Made by a program: the position numbers and the translations under genes
Part shown: piece by piece, positions 61,933 to 64,000 of the stretch
How positions within the stretch are numbered: position 1 is the first letter of the stretch
Layout of the letters: the number at the start of each line of letters is the position of its first letter
Assembly (NCBI RefSeq): GCF_051486985.1
Contig: NZ_JAHVDV010000003.1
Location: forward strand, 124,001-188,000
DNA: 64,000 nt
Reading direction: 5' to 3'
Source: CBFFRJ01 sp051486985
Lineage (GTDB): Bacteria > Pseudomonadota > Gammaproteobacteria > Enterobacterales > Enterobacteriaceae
The notes under the pieces: model-generated
Told to the model about the DNA's origin: nothing
The model's database searches: none
Seen by the model: the letters and a program-made list of their open reading frames with translations, nothing else

Positions 61933-62931
61933 ATGAATAAGAAGGTGTTGACTCTGTCTGCTGTTATGGCAAGCATGCTGTTTGGCGCGGCCGCTCACGC
62001 TGCGGATACCCGTATTGGTGTGACCATTTATAAATACGATGACAACTTTATGTCCGTTGTACGTAAAGCCATCGAGAAAGACGCTAAAGACGCTTCCGGC
62101 GTACAGCTGCTGATGAACGACTCGCAGAACGACCAGTCCAAACAGAACGATCAGATTGACGTGCTGCTGGCAAAAGGCGTGAAAGCACTGGCGATCAACC
62201 TGGTTGACCCGGCGGCTGCAGGTACCGTCATTGAGAAAGCACGTGGGCAGAATGTGCCTATCGTCTTCTTCAACAAAGAACCGAACCGTAAAGCGCTGGA
62301 TAGCTACGACAAAGCCTTCTATGTGGGTACTGACTCTAAAGAATCCGGCATCATTCAGGGCGACCTGATTGCTAAACACTGGGCTGCGAACAAAAACTGG
62401 GACCTGAACAAAGATGGTCAGATCCAGTTCGTTCTGCTCAAAGGCGAACCGGGCCACCCGGATGCAGAAGCACGTACCACTTACGTTATCAAAGAGCTGA
62501 ATGATAAAGGCATCAAAACTGAGCAGCTTCAGCTTGATACCGCGATGTGGGACACCGCAATGGCGAAAGATAAGATGGATGCATGGCTCTCTGGCCCGAA
62601 TGCAAACAAAATTGAAGTCGTGATTGCCAACAACGACGCCATGGCGATGGGTGCAGTTGAAGCACTGAAAGCGCACAATAAGTCCGCTATTCCGGTATTT
62701 GGTGTGGATGCCCTGCCAGAAGCACTGGCACTGGTTAAATCTGGCGCACTGGCCGGTACCGTTCTGAACGATGCCAACAACCAGGCGAAAGCGACCTTTG
62801 ATCTGGCGAAAAACCTCGCCGACGGCAAAGGCGCGGCGGATGGCACCGACTGGAAAATCGACAACAAAATTGTGCGTATTCCTTACGTTGGTGTAGATCA
62901 GGAAAACCTGTCTCAATTTACTGGTAAGTAA
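61933..62931 (+). CDS. mglB: Galactose/glucose-binding periplasmic protein
   Basis: MglB binds galactose and glucose for the MglABC transporter and for chemotaxis through Trg. It has 332 residues with a signal peptide cut after AAAHA/ADT. The calcium loop DLNKDGQIQ and the sugar-site YKYDDNFM, NNDAMAMGAVEA and VFGVDALPEA are visible. I start at 61933 (MNKKVLTLSA) with GGAG upstream; the longer in-frame start is rejected. Confidence 0.97.
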   Translation: MNKKVLTLSAVMASMLFGAAAHAADTRIGVTIYKYDDNFMSVVRKAIEKDAKDASGVQLLMNDSQNDQSKQNDQIDVLLAKGVKALAINLVDPAAAGTVIEKARGQNVPIVFFNKEPNRKALDSYDKAFYVGTDSKESGIIQGDLIAKHWAANKNWDLNKDGQIQFVLLKGEPGHPDAEARTTYVIKELNDKGIKTEQLQLDTAMWDTAMAKDKMDAWLSGPNANKIEVVIANNDAMAMGAVEALKAHNKSAIPVFGVDALPEALALVKSGALAGTVLNDANNQAKATFDLAKNLADGKGAADGTDWKIDNKIVRIPYVGVDQENLSQFTGK

Positions 62932-62951
62932 TCTTTAGCTTTTCGTACACA

Positions 62952-62975
62952 CAGGGCGCGAGATCCTGCGCCCTG
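62952..62975 (+). other. mglB-mglA intercistronic hairpin
   Basis: CAGGGCGC, loop GAGATCCT, GCGCCCTG is a perfect 8-bp stem between mglB and mglA. No strong T run follows (TTATAATA). Such hairpins protect the abundant upstream message, which fits high MglB levels. Confidence 0.65.
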
Positions 62976-63010
62976 TTATAATAACTATGCCAGGCCAACA
63001 AGGTATAATT

Positions 63011-64000
63011 ATGGTCAGCAACAATACTCAGTCGTCCGGTGAATTCTTGTTGGAAATGAGCAATATCAACAAGTCCTTTCCTGGCGTAAAGGCTCTCGAT
63101 AATGTGAATTTAAAAGTGCGTCCTCATTCTATCCATGCATTAATGGGAGAGAATGGCGCGGGTAAATCAACATTATTAAAATGCCTTTTTGGGATCTACC
63201 AAAAAGATTCCGGCAGCATTCTTTTTATGGGAAAAGAAATAGATTTCCATTCTGCAAAAGAAGCACTGGAAAATGGTATCTCAATGGTTCATCAGGAATT
63301 AAACCTGGTGTTGCAACGTTCTGTTATGGACAACATGTGGCTGGGTCGTTATCCGACCAAAGGCGTGTTTGTCGATCAGGACAAAATGTATCGCGATACC
63401 AAAGCCATTTTCGATGAGCTGGATATTGATATCGATCCCCGTGCGCGTGTCGGAACCTTATCCGTTTCGCAAATGCAGATGATCGAAATTGCGAAAGCGT
63501 TCTCCTATGACGCCAAAATCGTTATTATGGATGAGCCTACTTCCTCGTTGACCGAAAAAGAAGTTAATCATCTTTTTACTATTATTCGTAAGCTGAAAGA
63601 TCGTGGCTGCGGTATCGTTTATATCTCACATAAAATGGAAGAAATTTTCCAGCTGTGCGATGAAATCACGATCCTGCGCGATGGTCAGTGGATTGCCACC
63701 CAGCCGCTTGAAGGGCTGGATATGGATAAGATCATCGCTATGATGGTTGGCCGTTCACTGAATCAGCGTTTCCCGGATAAACATAACACCCCTGGCGAAA
63801 CTATTCTTGAGGTGCGCAACCTGACGTCGATGCGCCAGCCGTCAATTCGTGATATCTCCTTTGATTTGCGCAAAGGTGAGATCCTCGGTATCGCGGGACT
63901 GGTCGGGGCGAAGCGTACTGATATTGTGGAAACGTTATTTGGCATCCGTGAAAAAGCATCGGGTACCATTAAGCTACATGGCAAAAGTATTAATAACCAC
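63011..64000 (+). CDS. mglA: Galactose ABC transporter ATPase, N-terminal part (runs off the window)
   Basis: The first 330 codons of MglA, a sugar-type ATPase with two ABC domains. Domain 1 is complete: Walker A GENGAGKSTLLK, signature LSVSQMQMIEIAKA, Walker B IVIMDEPTSSL, and H-loop ISHKM. Domain 2 begins at about residue 265 (EVRNLTS, with GIAGLVGAKRTDI). The reading frame is open to the window end. Confidence 0.96.
   Translation, partial: MVSNNTQSSGEFLLEMSNINKSFPGVKALDNVNLKVRPHSIHALMGENGAGKSTLLKCLFGIYQKDSGSILFMGKEIDFHSAKEALENGISMVHQELNLVLQRSVMDNMWLGRYPTKGVFVDQDKMYRDTKAIFDELDIDIDPRARVGTLSVSQMQMIEIAKAFSYDAKIVIMDEPTSSLTEKEVNHLFTIIRKLKDRGCGIVYISHKMEEIFQLCDEITILRDGQWIATQPLEGLDMDKIIAMMVGRSLNQRFPDKHNTPGETILEVRNLTSMRQPSIRDISFDLRKGEILGIAGLVGAKRTDIVETLFGIREKASGTIKLHGKSINNH

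Overview
The window is chromosomal DNA from a member of the Enterobacteriaceae. Protein lengths, start sites, operators and gene order match Escherichia coli K-12 closely, but several genes differ in ways that suggest Enterobacter or a close relative (Lelliottia, Leclercia). That genus call is an inference. I see no IS element, integrase, tRNA, rRNA or CRISPR array.

Layout. Positions 1-25.5 kb follow the E. coli 17-min region: zitB, ybgS, aroG, gpmA, galETKM, modF-modE, acrZ, modABC, ybhA, pgl, ybhC, ybhB, bioA/bioBFCD and uvrB. An orphan UrtE-like ATPase gene sits between bioD and uvrB. At 25.5-29.3 kb uvrB is followed by a lipid A modification locus: a 30-residue membrane peptide behind a PmrA box, then pmrB, pmrA and eptA. 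From 29.3 kb to the end the order is that of the E. coli 48-min region: yeiP, yeiW, fruBKA, psuKG, psuT, yeiL, rihB, nupX, yeiI, nfo, yeiH/yeiE, lysP, cirA, yeiG, folE, yeiB, galS, mglBA. The pmr locus therefore lies at the junction of two blocks that are far apart in E. coli.

Accessory insertions relative to the E. coli order are: the UrtE-like gene (22.0-22.7 kb); the pmr locus; an ICL/PEP-mutase family gene overlapping an ada-like gene where setB is expected (30.3-32.2 kb); an orphan AT-rich fimbrial adhesin gene (37-38 kb); a four-gene polar amino acid ABC transporter operon followed by structured repeats (49.0-52.5 kb); and a YbfB-like MFS gene (57.4-58.5 kb).

How the genes work together. 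galETKM, galS and mglBA handle galactose uptake and the Leloir pathway and share GalR/GalS and CRP sites. The 38-46 kb block salvages nucleosides and pseudouridine: two near-duplicate NupX-family transporters, a pseudouridine kinase and glycosidase, a ribonucleoside hydrolase, an HTH-linked sugar kinase and a CRP-family regulator. modABC with modE supplies molybdate, bioABFCD makes biotin under BirA, and pmrAB with eptA and the small peptide remodels lipid A.

The observations I rate highest are the PmrA-box-driven peptide convergent with pmrB, the multi-hairpin element at 52.03-52.19 kb, the orphan ATPase with a degenerate ABC signature, and the shared leader hairpins and gene-conversion pattern of the two NupX paralogues.
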